A stretch of DNA of 64,000 nt from Onchocerca lupi (Eukaryota > Nematoda > Chromadorea > Rhabditida > Onchocercidae), in NCBI GenBank assembly GCA_028564675.1, contig JAOVVO010000103.1:98912-162911 (forward strand), written 5' to 3'. The notes under the pieces are model-generated. The model saw nothing but the letters and a program-made list of their open reading frames with translations. It was not told the origin of the DNA and ran no database searches. The stretch's first letter is position 1. Each line of letters opens with the position of its first letter. Both the position numbers and the translations under genes were made by a program. This document shows positions 13,907 through 28,900 of the stretch, piece after piece.

Positions 13907-16900
13907 TCAGCCTTTACGGGGCCCCAGAGCATGTGATTCATATGAACGTTGATCTGAATGACTGCAAGATGGGGTAGTTGTAGGTGGTGGTGGTGGTAGA
14001 GGGATATCCGAACCAACATCACAAGAGAAATCGTATCTCAGTTTTGGCATTTCTGGAAAACACAAGTATTTCACTAATGTATGATGATACGCTCGAAAAA
14101 AAAAAAAATGCAATAAGTATGCTTTCTACCACAGTGCGACTGAATAAATTTTTACAAGTATAATCTCTAAATTCGAATACCAACCTGAACTCTTGACAGG
14201 AAGAGGAGGGGGAGGCGGTGGAGGTGGTGGAGGAGCAGTTGCTGTAGAAATAGATGAACTGTATCTATCAGCGTACCCCTCACCACAGCCGAGTACCAAA
14301 CGTAATCGTTCTTCAAGCGGCAATCTCTTGTCTTTACTAGAAATTACGGTTGAAGGTGGTTCTCTTCGCCATGATGATGATGAGGACGACGTTGCAATTG
14401 AAGTTAGCCCTTCCTGAAATTCTTGCACATATTAAGACCCCGAAATCTATTTTCATAAGGAAAGTGTGTAAAAAAAGATTTGATATATTAATACAAACAG
14501 AGATATATAAAAAGTTTTAGCACTTTGGAAATTCAAGTCATCTAAGTATAAGCAATATGAAAGCTGTGCTTGTGTCTTTGCATTGTCGAAACCTTCCCGG
14601 TCTAACACTCAAAGTTTCCGCACAAAGCACTCTACATTTTACTGCTGCGTTCATTCCCAAGCAAAACAATATAGAATAAAAATAAAATCAGTTTTTACAT
14701 AAGGAAAAACTAAAAAAAAAAATTTTTTTCTTGCTAAAATTCTTTTTTCTTATTTGTTTAGCTGCATGACTGGATTTTTCTATTGTTTTAAATGCTACAT
14801 CTGGATTCACCAAATTAACCACTTTGTGGTCCTAATCTACTTCTAATATTTTTAGCACATCTTTGTTGTCCTCCGTCATACGGATAACTCTCTGTAATCT
14901 TATCTGATAATAACTTCCTGAACTTTGACTATTTTTTATACCAAACCTTCGTCTGAATACTAAGTTTGTTTGAATTTAGATAAGTCAAACACAAGATCAC
15001 TAAGCACTTTAAAGTATATGTTCTATAAAAATAAAAGTAAAAGCTACAGATGCTTTAAACGAGAACTTAAGAAATGCAAAAAAGCGCATCAGAAAATGGA
15101 AACCCACTATTTTTTCTGCATATCTTCATGAACAAGTCTACCTATCTGCAAGATCCTAGAGCCGCAGTTTTTCTAAATAAGGCCGATATTTTTATTAATG
15201 ATCAATTTTCCCCATTACATTGAACACTTTTTGTACGTAAGCAATGATCCATTATTTTGATTAAAATAACATTATTAAATCAAAACATGGGAGTAGCAGC
15301 ACGCAAGAAAGAAGTCGAAAAATAGCGAAAGACGACCAAGTACTAGTCGAATCACAGAATACATCTATCAGTTTAATGTCTAAATATCACAGAGTACAGA
15401 ATATCTCATTCGTATATATCTCTCACCTCAGAGCATTGTCCTGGTGAAATATGTGGAGCATTTTTCTGCAGCATGAAAGAAGGCGAAATACTATCAGTTT
15501 TTGAGGTTAAAGTAGTTGAAGGTGTCGTTCGCCGATAAATACGACGTTTCAGGTCATCAATTGAAAGCGTTGGAGTGGCGCGCAACTGTACAGGATCAGG
15601 AAGAGCACCAAGACGAAGTGAAGAGCGTTTTCCAGCAGTTTCGCTGGCATTCATTGACGGTATGAAAGAATGAGACAGCGGCATCGGTTTGTGCTCACCT
15701 TCTTCAGCTTTCTTTACGATAGCAATTGCAGGTGTTCTAAAATGTAAATTGCATTGATTTTTTGCGTGCATGGAAATCTTTTAACATCTGCTCTCATTAT
15801 AGCAAAAATTTTAAAAAGTAAACAAGCTTAAACCTCATCACAGCAAAAAGCAAAAATAACAAGCTTAAACAGCTGAAAAAAAGAATATTCATCTTAAGAA
15901 GGAAAATTACCATATCTCAATAAATTAAAGAGTGCAAATTGCTTGGAATTTACAAGAACGAAAAAGATTAAGCAAAATTTTTCTTTTTATCGTTAGAGGG
16001 AAACAAATTGCACGATTCACAAAAGACAGTGAAAGAGAAATCATGTTTAATCAAAGAAAAGTTGTATTTCCTAGCATTCAAAAAAGGAAAATAATAAATG
16101 CACATACACAGTATTTGAAAGTAATAAAAATGATGCGCACAATAGACACTTGAAAATTTGATTTCTTTAAAAAATAATCACTTTAACCAGTATCTCATAA
16201 AAAAGTCTTAATGTATAAGAATCTTACTTCTCCGAATCCGTAGTGGTTTTCGAGCTCTTTCTTCTTTTATATTCGTCCAGCGACATCTTTTTCTTAGGAG
16301 CCTCCGCAGCCTTTATTTGATTTTTATCACATTCAGCGTGGAAACAAGTTGAAGGTAGCTGAGTTCCCTCTGATGTTTGGAAATCCAGCAGAAAATAGGA
16401 TGGTTCACAAGCAGCCTCAATTTCAACCATTTTATGGAAAAAAGCACGAACCTCTTCTGTAATAAGTTAAAAAGATAATTTCACCTCAAAAAAAAAAAAA
16501 AAAAAAAAAAGAAAGACACAAAGAGAATTACATGCTAAAGACTACATAATTCCATCGGAAACTTGGAATCTTAAGTCTGTAACCAAAAAACAACAAATGA
16601 AGTGTCAAAGACATTTTTTTTAAATAAAGTAAATGAATAACTACCCGGTTTGATAGCGAATGACGAATCAACGATGCCGAAACTAGAACTGCATAAAGCT
16701 TTCCCCAACATATCTGAATCGCTTTTGTTACCCATACTATCATTTTCATACTTCTTCTTTGGCAGCTGCTCTACCTAAAAAATCCAGCTTTCTTGCTGTA
16801 TTAAAGAAAAATTGAGCAAGCAATAATGGAATGAAGTTACAACAAAATACCAACCTCGTTTTTTATATGCTTCTCAGTGGTAGGGCAGGTAGTTGCACCG

Positions 16901-19900
16901 CTGTCCTCAATGGAATCTGTGTTTTGAATTTCTTGCTTTGAACGTGACAACGAAGAATCTTTGCAACTGAGAGCATTATTATCACTGGGTATTTCCAATT
17001 CTCGTAGTTTCACTTCTTCAATCATATCTCTAGTTTAAATGCTCAAAACATTTCTATAAGATACCAAATGTGCAAAAACCAGTTTTCATATATCTCTTCC
17101 TAAACAAAAACTTACCTCTTAATATCCCAGTTTCAATTCTACTAATTGAATAGAAATTCGAAAACAAAAAATTCAAAATATTTGTCAAATGAACATTATT
17201 GCATAATACAGTTAATGGGATTAAGACAGCCTCCTTTAAATGTTATCCAACAAATCGTAAAAGCATTGATTTAATCACAAAAATCTACTTGAAGAAAGAC
17301 AAGACTAGATGTGAAAATATGGAGTGAATTCTTTCCTTTGAAATTCCTTATAATCAAAAATATGCCTCAGATATTAAATACTAACACAAGCAAATTTTCA
17401 AACTTCATACGTTTCCTTTCATTTGGATTCTAACCTTGATTCAATATTGAAGCTTTCAGCACTAACGAAAGTGAAAATGTCTTTTTAATACGTTTTTATA
17501 AAGTCTTTCAATATGTCATACTCATTTCAGATTTTAGGTTGCATTGAGCACAGCATACTCAAAGACGCTAAAAAAAGTGACGAGATACTACGATGACATG
17601 TTTCCTTAATAGCTGATAAAAAACATGCCATTCAAAATAAGTGATTTTACAATCTTATCCGGATTCTCTTGTTTATGTAACTGTGCAAGTTCAATGCAAC
17701 TATCAAATATACAGAAAGGAGTTCAGTGCAATTCTCACCAACATACGATTTCGGATTAAAAATGAAGCACACAAACCTTGCTCTGTTTCAGATTTCTCTC
17801 TCCATTTTGCACTTTCGCTCACTGTGCGACTTCGTTTCAGCATTATTGTTGAACGGCATTCGGAGTTGGATACACGCCTTCGGCTCTTCGTTTTTTTAGC
17901 CTTTCTTAAGCCACTCCTGTGTAATGTTTTCAAACAACTTTGGATAAAGAGTATTAAATAATATAAGCACTGCTTTATCTTCCCTAATTAGAGTATCAAA
18001 TGATATAATCACTGCTTTATCTTCCCTAATAAGACTCTCACCAAAACTCACTGGCTCTGCTGGTTGCTTCTTGAGTTTCTATCATCGTTTGTACTACCCG
18101 TAATTTTCGCAACTTTTTTAGATTCCAGTGGTAGACCATTAGTAGATGAAGTATGAGAGCAAGCGTTTCCAGTACTTCCCGATCCACGTAAAGAAGCTAC
18201 ATGCTGTTGCCGTTTCGCCTCACGCTGTTGCATTCGTTCGAACAATGCAAGCTCTTGCAATACTTTACGCTCTTCACGAGACTGAAATAACTGAAGAGTT
18301 ACAGCAAAAAAATTTAAAAAACGAGTTTAACATATTACAAAACCAATAGGATATATCATCCACAAACTATCTATTTTTATCAATTTAACAACATCCAAAT
18401 AATACAAGTAAAACCATAAAAAAACTTGCCATTGCTTTGTTGCGATCTTCGGGAAGCATATAGTTCACACTTTCAACATCTCCTAGTAGATTACTTCTTT
18501 TACGGTGTATCATCTTCGTAGAATTATCCAAGGTGACTGTGTGTTCATTTCCCTCACTTTCCACCATCCAATCGACTGCATCCATTACTCTCGCATTAGT
18601 AGAAACTTGCCGTTTTTTTCTAGGTCTGCCACTTTTCTTCATAACAACTGATCCTGCACCTACTGCATCTGATTTTTGCATGATTTCAATTTTTACTTCA
18701 TCTTTTGGATGTGTCCTCAGTTTTTCCATGACAGATTTATTCTCTTCCGCAGACTGCCCTTCGCACTCTTTGCTTGATGCAGCTTGCTTCTTTTTCTCAT
18801 GCTGTTCCTAAAAAATATGTTAATGCATCCGCAATCTTCAAGGAACTTAAAAATCACTGGAGATGTTGCGTAATTAAAATGAAAAAAAATACCTCCGCTT
18901 GCACACTTGTTTTATCATCAAGTGGACAAGTTATTTTTTTCAGTGAGCTGTCGGCATCTATTATGTTCTTCGCAATATCAATAATTCCACTGCAAAAAAT
19001 ATCCTGGAACTTCAAGAACTACTTCCACAAAACCAACAAATTAAATTTAGCGTCGAATTGCATTCAGCGATCAATTTATGGATGTTAAATAATTCTGCTT
19101 GGTAAATTAGCCGCAATTTTTCTCAGAGAAACAACAAACGTTTCAGTCTTCGGTGGGACAACGGAATTTTTGCACTCATTTGTGCATGCTTCTTGTCTTG
19201 TTCCGATAGTTCTACACCTCGCTGCTCCACGATAGCGCAATTTGATGTTGCCTCTTTTCCTATATGATGAAGTGCCGAGGGATATCTTCGACAGTTTACT
19301 CCGAGCTTTTTTTGAAGAACCATTCTCAGTAGTTCGAGTATGGGATTGCCTACAAAGCAGGAAGAAAATCAATATATACTTGGTAAATAATTCGCAAAAT
19401 TATCCTTCATTCAACAAACGAATTATTCGTATCCAGCTTACAAAAAAGTAATTTACTCATACCGCATCTTTCAGTAAGTTAAGAAATGATAACTGTTTGA
19501 AAACCTCATTAAAAAACATACATCTCTAAAGAGCTGTCCGGTAATACATCCTTATTAGTGGCATTCTCGTCTTCTGTAGTAGGTGTTACAGCTGTTGCTG
19601 CTTCGACAGTTCCAATTGCATTAATTTCACCAGTGTAAGCAGATGAAATTGCTTTAGGTGAAAATATTTTAGGAGAATATCCAGATTCACTTAGAGCAGC
19701 CTGAACTTTTCCGACTTCCAGTTCCATATATTGCTTTTTAGCATGATCATTCGATGTGGTATCAACATTTACCACTGGATAAGAAACCGTAGTTAAGGCC
19801 TGCAGATTTCATATTCCATTATATTCATTGCCTAAGGAAAAAACATCGACCAGAAATTAGAGTGCCAGGTTTTACGATGAATTATGTTATTCATAGTTCA

Positions 19901-22900
19901 TATAAAACAACAGAGCTCTGTCGCAGCAAAAAAAATTAGTAGCAAAAGAAACTATAAAATTTCTCAGTCTTTATTTGTATGAAACATAATTCAAACTGAA
20001 GTGATCAAACAATATTGTAATGAAATAACTCAATTATTCCCGCTACTAAATTTCTAGCAGTATACTTCACAGTTTTACAAATGCGAGAACAAAAAAAAGT
20101 CTCAGCAAATTTCATTTTTCCCTCTATTATTTGAATGATTACAACAGCTATACCAACCGTAGTCATGACTCGATTTTGTTTCTGTTCAAGTGATCGATTA
20201 AAGCTACGGATTAAACAATCCATAATGCCATCATCATCGTCATCTGCTGAACATGCGCAAACAAGTTTCGTCTTTGACATGAAGTAATCGGCATCAAACG
20301 GAAGAGTAATCTAAATCGCAAATGCAAATGTGAAAATCCGTGTACTAGCTACCAACCTAAACCTCATTCTAAACGCTTCAAGGTTTGGTCTCTTTTGCCC
20401 CAAGTAATTCCATTCTTTATTGTTTTTGTAAAATAATAAGGAATAGCAACATATAGGTTTATTTACCTAGCGGGACATGCAAAAACTACTTGAAAGTGAA
20501 TCGAAAACAAAATCATAATGAAAGATCATAACTGATTACCTCGTCACCACGTTCAATGTTTCCAGCAGCAATACCAATGATATGCAGCTTGCCTTTCAAA
20601 AAGAAATGTTGCACCTTGATATTCGGTCGGCAAGATGCACGAGCAAATCGCGCTTTCGAACCGAACTGACGAGCATCGATGCAAATTGGTGTAGATTCTT
20701 TGTTTTCTCCAACCACTAGGTCACTAAAAGTATATGGATATTTCTACGTCCTACCAGAATGTCTCGAATATGAAATAAATTCAAAACAATACATTCTGAC
20801 CACCTCCCTTCTCTCTTCCACTCTTTATTAACATTTCTACCGAAATCTATATGAGAATACTCATTACCCTATTTTTCATTATCTCATCACCTAACATCGA
20901 AATTATCAACACAATTACAAAATTTTTATCTCTAACTTTTGATAATTTTATGCACAATTGCACGAAAAAGAATAATTTACCTATATAAAATGACAAATGG
21001 TACGATTGATCCTGGCTCCTTTCGACCACGACATTCATGGGGAAGGGACACACGTCCACAAATATATATTACCGGTTCATTAGCATGATATAACCGCGTT
21101 GAAACCAGCCCCATGGACTCCTGTGTAACATACATAACACTCACACCGTTGTTGTTTCGCAACGCTTCCAATATCGCAGGATTACCCTGAATGATGACGA
21201 TATGATTTAAAATCAAATTACGATTCCAAGCTCCTTGAATACATTAAATTCATTCCAAAAACTGATCTTCAGATTAAATTTGACAAAATAAAAACGCTGA
21301 GATAAGTTTCAAAAACCTCAATGCACCGATTAAGAAAATAACAGATGGGATCTACCGTATCTTCGTGTTTGCGCGAGAATGCCATGACAGATCTTGTATA
21401 TTCATACTTAAAACACTCGACGTAATCTTCCGATAAATTTCTTCTTACTCGCTTTTTCTTCATTTCTTCCTAAAAATCCATAGATGAAACAAACCTTCAT
21501 AATTCGAGTCACACCTCATAAATCTCAAACCGTATATCTTATATTTACATACTCATCTTTAATATCTCACCTCATCTTAAAAGGCTTGGGCGAGTAAATG
21601 TAACTATAAGAAAGTATCCAGTATTGAAACTAATAATGCCTTTCAAACCTACTGATTTCTCCCGAATTTTATTTTTAAAGTGTCCTTTAGCTTTTTGCCG
21701 ACGTCTCTTTTCCTTTTCTTTGCGCTGCCGAGCAAGCACTTTCAACTGCATCTCCCGCGCCTGAGTTTTGCTAAGTTTTAACAGACGTGGATTACATTCT
21801 TCACATTTATAAGTATCTGGCACCCGACGTCGATCAATGTCCATACACTTACCATGTTGCCATACACTGAAATATCCACAAGCTTTGCGAGATCTTACTT
21901 TCCAGATTTTAGGCTAGAAATTTACCACATTTAAATAATAAAGCACCACTGGTTTTAGGCACTGTTTATTGCATTTTCTATAAATAGGAAATTATAGATT
22001 GTTTCCCCCAAAATAAAAGTTTGCTAATGATATGTAAATGAAGAACTGCCCCTTCGTTTTCCAAATCACAATGGTTATGCCACCAAAGCAGATTTCCCAT
22101 AAAAGTTACTTGCACATATCACACTGTATCATGAATTCGTCGTTATGATTCAAGCCACAATAACAACGTGTCGTGTATTCTTCTTCCCAATCATCTTCAC
22201 TGCTATTTGATGGCAAATCTATACCTGTCGCTTTTTCGATGGTTCTAATACCTTCATCTTCCGTTCCTTTTTCATCAATATTACCTATCAAGTTAATAAC
22301 ATTTAACATAATATTTGACAAAAGAGTTCATATACATTCATTACTAATATTTCGATTACATAATTGTGTGAAATCTGTTATGCGAATAAAATAAACAGTC
22401 TAACTACACCATTCACACTTGTTTCCTCCTCAGCTCCACTAATTGAAGAATGCGTCGCAACTCGTTGCTGCAAAGCCTTATTACATGTTTCATTAAAAAC
22501 AGGTGCTTCCTCTCCACTCGACATATCTTCGATTGAAGGAGCAATTTCTTTCAGAATAACTGAAAAAAAAAAAAAAAAAAAGTAGTTTATCAATTCTCTC
22601 TTTTAGAATCATTAGTCTCACAACAGATTTCAGAAATCAGTAGTTCTGATAAGTTCAAAAATAAAATTCTAGTAATGTGCAATGATTCATTCAGATCAAT
22701 GCATCCTGAAAAAAGAAAACTATTAAAAAATCAAAGAATACCTGAACTATCCGATACTATTGGAGTATCAGCACTTGCTGTTCTGTCTTTAGACGGCAAT
22801 ATGGAGAATTCTGTCTCAACTGATGTTGGTTGCATTAACTTCTGTTGCTGTGAATCAAACTCATGATCTTGACTAAGTGGAGAAACAGTGCGAGGATAAA

Positions 22901-25900
22901 TCCCGGCAACATGTCCCGGTGATATTGGTTCCTGCCGATGCAGGCTGATTCCCTGCATTTTACATCGCACAAATGGATGAAGAAAAAAACAAAGACGAAT
23001 AAAAGAATTAACGAAATAATTAGACCAAAGAGCGACAGTAGTAAATTTTGATCAGAGGTAATTCAGAGTATTGCAACTTTGATCAATTCTTATAGAACTG
23101 CCCTAATTTGAATGAAGATAGATTGTACAAGAGAATGTTTATGCTCCGGAAAAAAAAAAAGAATTCTGAACTAGATAAAAGCATTTTCAAGTCATATTTC
23201 CTTCAATAGTTTTATAGTAACTTTGATAATTCTACAGTTGCAAAACAGACCTGTAGAAGTTTTTTAGGGGAAGTGTTCACTGAAACGCTTATTACAGATT
23301 GCGTCACAGACTGCTGATCTACCTTCTTCATTCTCTTGGAGTTATCGAAAGCGGCAGTTTCGGAATGACAAATTCGGGGCTATAAGCGAAGAAATAGTGA
23401 CAGAATACCCCAGCGTACTAGAAGCTAATCAATTATACTGCTACAAGAAAAAAAAAAAAAAAAATTACGGACTTGTCGCATCTGCAGCTCATCGAGTTGT
23501 CGAGTAAGAAGCTGACGAGAATTGGCGACGAATGATTCCTGCAATGAAAGTTGAGGAACATCCAGTAAACATCAGATCCATTAGATGAAAAAATAAATGA
23601 TGCCCTTATGAGATAAGATGCAATTTAATGTCTTTGAAAGCCATGTGATCTCACAAAAAAATAACCTTTCGAGACTTTTGATAATGTTCCTCAACATATC
23701 TTGCGATATCTTGATGCGAACGATGAGGAAAGGCTGTACAAGGCTGAGCAGTTTGTTCAGGGTTATGTATTCTGTCTTCATTAACAACATAAACTGGTTC
23801 TCGAGAATCAACAGAAAGAATCTAGAATAAAAAAGACATTAAATCGTGTAAATCTAAATTGTATCATCCTAACTTGCTTGAACGGTGCTAAGACCCACGA
23901 AAAGCTTCAGAAATATCTATACAAGACTGCCAGGTGAAAACAATGAAATAAAACTGTTTTGACTAAACTAAAAAGTAAAACCATAAAATTTATTTTGGAC
24001 CGAAGATCTTCAACGACGAAAGAATTCGGAGACACTAGATTTCTTAGTTTTACTGCCATAAAATCCCAAATTTGAATTAAAAAGCTTCACCGTTTAAACT
24101 GCTTAAAAGTTTATGTAGGAAAAGCAAGGGTCGCAAGGAAGCACGATTATGAGTGTTATGCATAAAGAGGAGATATAAAAATATAACACCATGGCAATTA
24201 ATTAGATAATACTGTCGAAAAAAGTAGAGGTTTTAACATACTAATTGACCAACTACCTGCAAAGATGATTCCTGCTCTTCTTCTTTACAATGAACTGCCG
24301 TAGTTGAATTTTGGACACTTTTAGATGGCAATTTTTCACTCACCATGCTTACCGACTCAGCATTTGAAACTTCATGCTATAAAAAATAAGAGCTCATTCC
24401 CGCATTCCTGAGTAATTCTCAACAATTACTATAAGAATTGATATCTGCTCTTCAAAACACGCTCGTATAACAGGATAATTACGACAGAACACAAAAGAGA
24501 ATATTTATGAAAGATACTTTTAAAATACTTTCAGTGTCACCAGCAATTTTCCAAACATGCTACACTCTCTACAGAACTGTGATATACAACCAACAGAATT
24601 CTGCCAAGTTACTAGCAATGCAACGTCTTTTTCTGTAGTGGCGCTAATTACTGTCAACTGATAAATGCTAATGAATTGAAAAAGAATTTCAGAAGTTCAT
24701 GAAACGCTTGCAAAAGCAAAATCTCCCATGACATAAAAAATTTTTTAAGAGTTAGTTGAACTATGTAAATTAAGAATTCAAAAAATTAAGTGTAACTCCA
24801 ACCTGCACAGTATGCTGAAGACAAGGAACATGACAAGGTTCAAGAGGTTCCGCCATGATATACTGTTGTTTGACAACTCCACTATTAAGAGCTACATTTT
24901 TCTTGAGATGTTGACGGGGAATAGTAATAATAGCGTTGGAATGATTTTCAGCGTGAACAGGATTGTCTTTCTGAACAATTGTTGATAGCATATGATACTC
25001 ACCGTTAAGTGTGCTTACGATATGAATAAAGTACTAAGAAATACTGCGTTAAGAAAAAATTCAAATATCAAATTCACCTGGAGATCATTGGTGGCAGGTT
25101 TTTGCACTAACAGTTCCGTTCCTTTATCTGGTTCACGCGATGTTCGTGCTACAAAAGACCCGTTTAAACTTTATATTTAAGGATTCACTTGGAAGCCTGT
25201 TATGAGGTTTACCATTGAATGAATCGATGAATATGGTTCAATCGCCTATATATCCTACCTATCCATGAAAAGTAGTGACATCTAGAAAGTAATAGATAAC
25301 TAGGGATTTTGGGATTCAAATAAATAGTCACTTGTATGATTTCCATTATTTCGCGAACCATATTAAAACAATAAACCATAGGATTCCGTATTTGCAATGA
25401 ATTAGTGTTTTGATAACTTGTGCCATGAAAATGCAATATTTTGAACAATTTATAGCCTAATTCAGTCGAAATTTGGTGCAAATATCCTAATCCAGTAATA
25501 CATGATGATAAAGTCTTTAAGAAATAAAAAAAAAAAAAGGGTTAATTTCTCTAACCAAAAAAATAACCTCGGTTTCGGACAACTGGACGAGGCCGTCGAG
25601 ACGGTACAAGGAACGGCGCCAAACCGACACTCATATCTGTAGAATGTGTATCGGAATCAGCACCTGCTGCGTTAACTGCCATCGCATAAGCAGGCATTGT
25701 TGTCGAAATTGATTTGTTAGCAGGAATTACTTGACGCATGCTTTGACGACAAGTTGATATGGCAGGAGTTGGAGGATGTCTAAATATGTGCCCAGTGTTG
25801 TTAACTGATTTAGTAATGTTGTGGAAGATAAGTTCACCGTGAAATTCAATATCAATATCCCTGTATCGAAAAATCTGAAATATTCTAATCTAAAAAAAAG

Positions 25901-28900
25901 GCAAGCTAAATTAATTACGCTGGTCGAAGGACTCTTTTATTCGATGGTGTCGATGCTCCAAATGCTCCAGCAGAACCGACAAATTGACGGGAGTGGAACA
26001 GTACATCACTCTGATTATTAGCTGATATTTGAGTCACTCCTAAACTTTAAAAATATCACCACGATAATTACTGATTTCAATTATACAAAAAATTGAACCA
26101 CAATATATTAAAAAACTATATAAATTATGCCATGCTAAATGTAAAAAATCGCCAAAGCAATTCTATTTGTCCCATTACGATCAAAATATTTTTGCCAACA
26201 TAAGGGTGACATGTCGCAAATGTAAATTCGAAAATGGAAAAAGAGGGAAATCACCAATCTTATTTCATATAATTACTGGATGTTCCCAAATTAAGTCCGG
26301 ATAATGACCTAACTTCAAGATATTCTTCAATAAACCCTTAATTGTAAAACACAAATTTTGTCAAGGTTAAACAAAACAAAAAAGTTCAAAAACTCTACCC
26401 TTCTTTGATATAATGTATTTCCACGAAAGCCATTAAACAAAAACTAACCTCGACGAGCTGTCCGGTAATTCTGGGTAGCCGTGACGGAAGTTTGTCGGGA
26501 AAATATCTGCTCACTGGTAGAAACTGGTAGCCTTAACGACAAAATCAGGAATCAAAGTATTGAGTTAGATAAGGCACTTAGTCAATAATACCTAAGTATA
26601 TTAACTACATTTTTTATAGAAGAGAACAGTTTATTTACTATTTCAAGACAATAAAAAGGACGAAAAAAGAAAAAATCAAACCATGCAGTCGAAACGTAAG
26701 ATAAAATCACTCATTCTCTTTATTTGCAAAAACTTGCCTTCGCGCCTGATTTGCCCGACATCCACCCACAGCAGCAGAATATATTCTACAAGGTGTGTGT
26801 GGATCCATTTCCGAGATTTTTCGATAATGTGTTCCATATGGGTGCGATCTAAAGAAAAAATACATTTCATGTTATTTGAAATCTGTATCAACGTAAAAAC
26901 GAATAAGATGCGAAGTCCAACGAACAATTCAACATTATTGAACAAGCTTAATCGTTAAAGAATTTTGGATCTAAATTACTTTATATGAGCCTAAAACTAT
27001 TTTGTTGAAGTTTTGAAAAAAGAGACGAAAGTGCTTTACCTTACATAGTGTCCCGAATTTGCATCCCGAGAATGATGACCTACAGGAATTTTACTGACTT
27101 CATCTCCTAAATGAAGCATGTTAATCGTTAACGGGCGATATCGATTAATGCCACCGTCTGAGAAAATTTTGTGAAAAATATGAAAAGATTCTAAATATAC
27201 CGATGTAAGAAGCAAGTCCACCAATGATAGGAAATTTTTCTCCATTTTCCCCATCATTTTTCTGTGCATTTCCAGATCGTCTTCCATAGTTATGATCCTG
27301 TTTGTATGTTTAGATAATCATAATTCTTTTGTAGACTGTAATTTGTAGTAGACTAATAAGAATCTTAATAAAATAAAGAACTCATTAGGTAAAAGCACGG
27401 AACATCATTGACCAATGATTAGAGTATATTCCTATTACTCAATTTCCTATCAAGCATATTTATTCATAGCCCCTTTTTTTGATTCATTTAACTGATGGAC
27501 ACTAGTTCTTGTCAACTGCTTGATTAGGACAAGCCAATGGTCCTATTCGAACTTAGCCTATCACTGCGAGTAACACAGAAATATTAAAATCAAAGAACAA
27601 TGCAGCAGTGCACTCATTGATTATTGAAAATATCTGTCAACTAGCATCATTCATAACATTTTATTGCAACCCAATGGGCTTTTATTCAGTCCTCAACTAA
27701 TTATATTCGCACCTGATAAGACAAACCAATAACCGCATCTTCAATACCATCATCGCTTTCTTTTGAATCGCCTTCATCGTCAATAACAACTTTTTTAAGA
27801 ATAAAAGGACCACTTCCATTTCCACTTTCATGCCTAAAGAAGTTAGCAAATTCGATAGCCTTCAATATATTACACAAACAAATATCTCTGTGGCACTGAA
27901 TGCCATGAATTCACAACAGTTTTCCTCTAGGGTTCCCCATTACCTACTGGACGACACTACAAGAACGGAAAAAAAGAAAAAAGAGAAAAAAGAAAAAAAA
28001 AAACTGAAGCTAAATAATAAAGAGGAAAAAATTACTCCAATAAAAATTCATACAATAAAAAAATAACTGAAAAAATAAACAATAATACAGGAAATCATAG
28101 ATTTATCACATATGACATAAAAGAGAAAAATCGAAACCGATTAGGAGAATCAATGATATAGCATACTGGAGTAACGCCCAATGAAAAACTACAGATCAGC
28201 ACAATCATTTCAGCGTTGTTAACAGTTGAAAGCAATTTTTCTGAATAATGCATGACAATTACCTGACCGTTAGAATTTTGGAAGCATAACAAAGATTTAT
28301 CTGTGCACGCCGTGTCAAAAGAAAAATTTTATGATATACAACAACATCAACATTGAGATGGTGATGACTGCTATCAAATCCATTACATTTCTTGATTATA
28401 GTATTCTAGAGCGAAAGACACTATTTTGAGAACATCTGCTTATAAAATACAACAATTAATAGTAGACATATTGTAAAGCATACATACTGTAAAATCGGTA
28501 CTAGTAGTGTGGGAAATATTCAAATAATCAAAATTTTGTTTTGCAAAAATATTTTCCACATGACTGATCACTCAAGCTGCGTATAAATGAATGAATAAAC
28601 TCGGTAATAGCAGAGAGTTACATATCTAATGTAATTCTCATTCGATTACCGCGCTCTATCTTCAATAGTAAATACTGAGAACTAAATCACATGCAAATGC
28701 TTCCAATCTTATAGCTTATGCACAATATTGGGAATATGATAAGGAAACGTGCACTATAAAAAGGATTGCAATCGGTTGGAGAGAAGAAATTTTGGCTCAG
28801 AAATGATTTGGGTAACGCCGCGAGCTGTAATCCAATTCTCAACTAACATAAAAAGTACATAATCCCATCAACAAATCTCCCAGAAAATATCCTAACTGTT

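Noticed and set aside
19123..19323. Second open frame in SET-gene exon 19140-19349
   Set aside because: The upstream exon's phase 2 donor selects the other frame.
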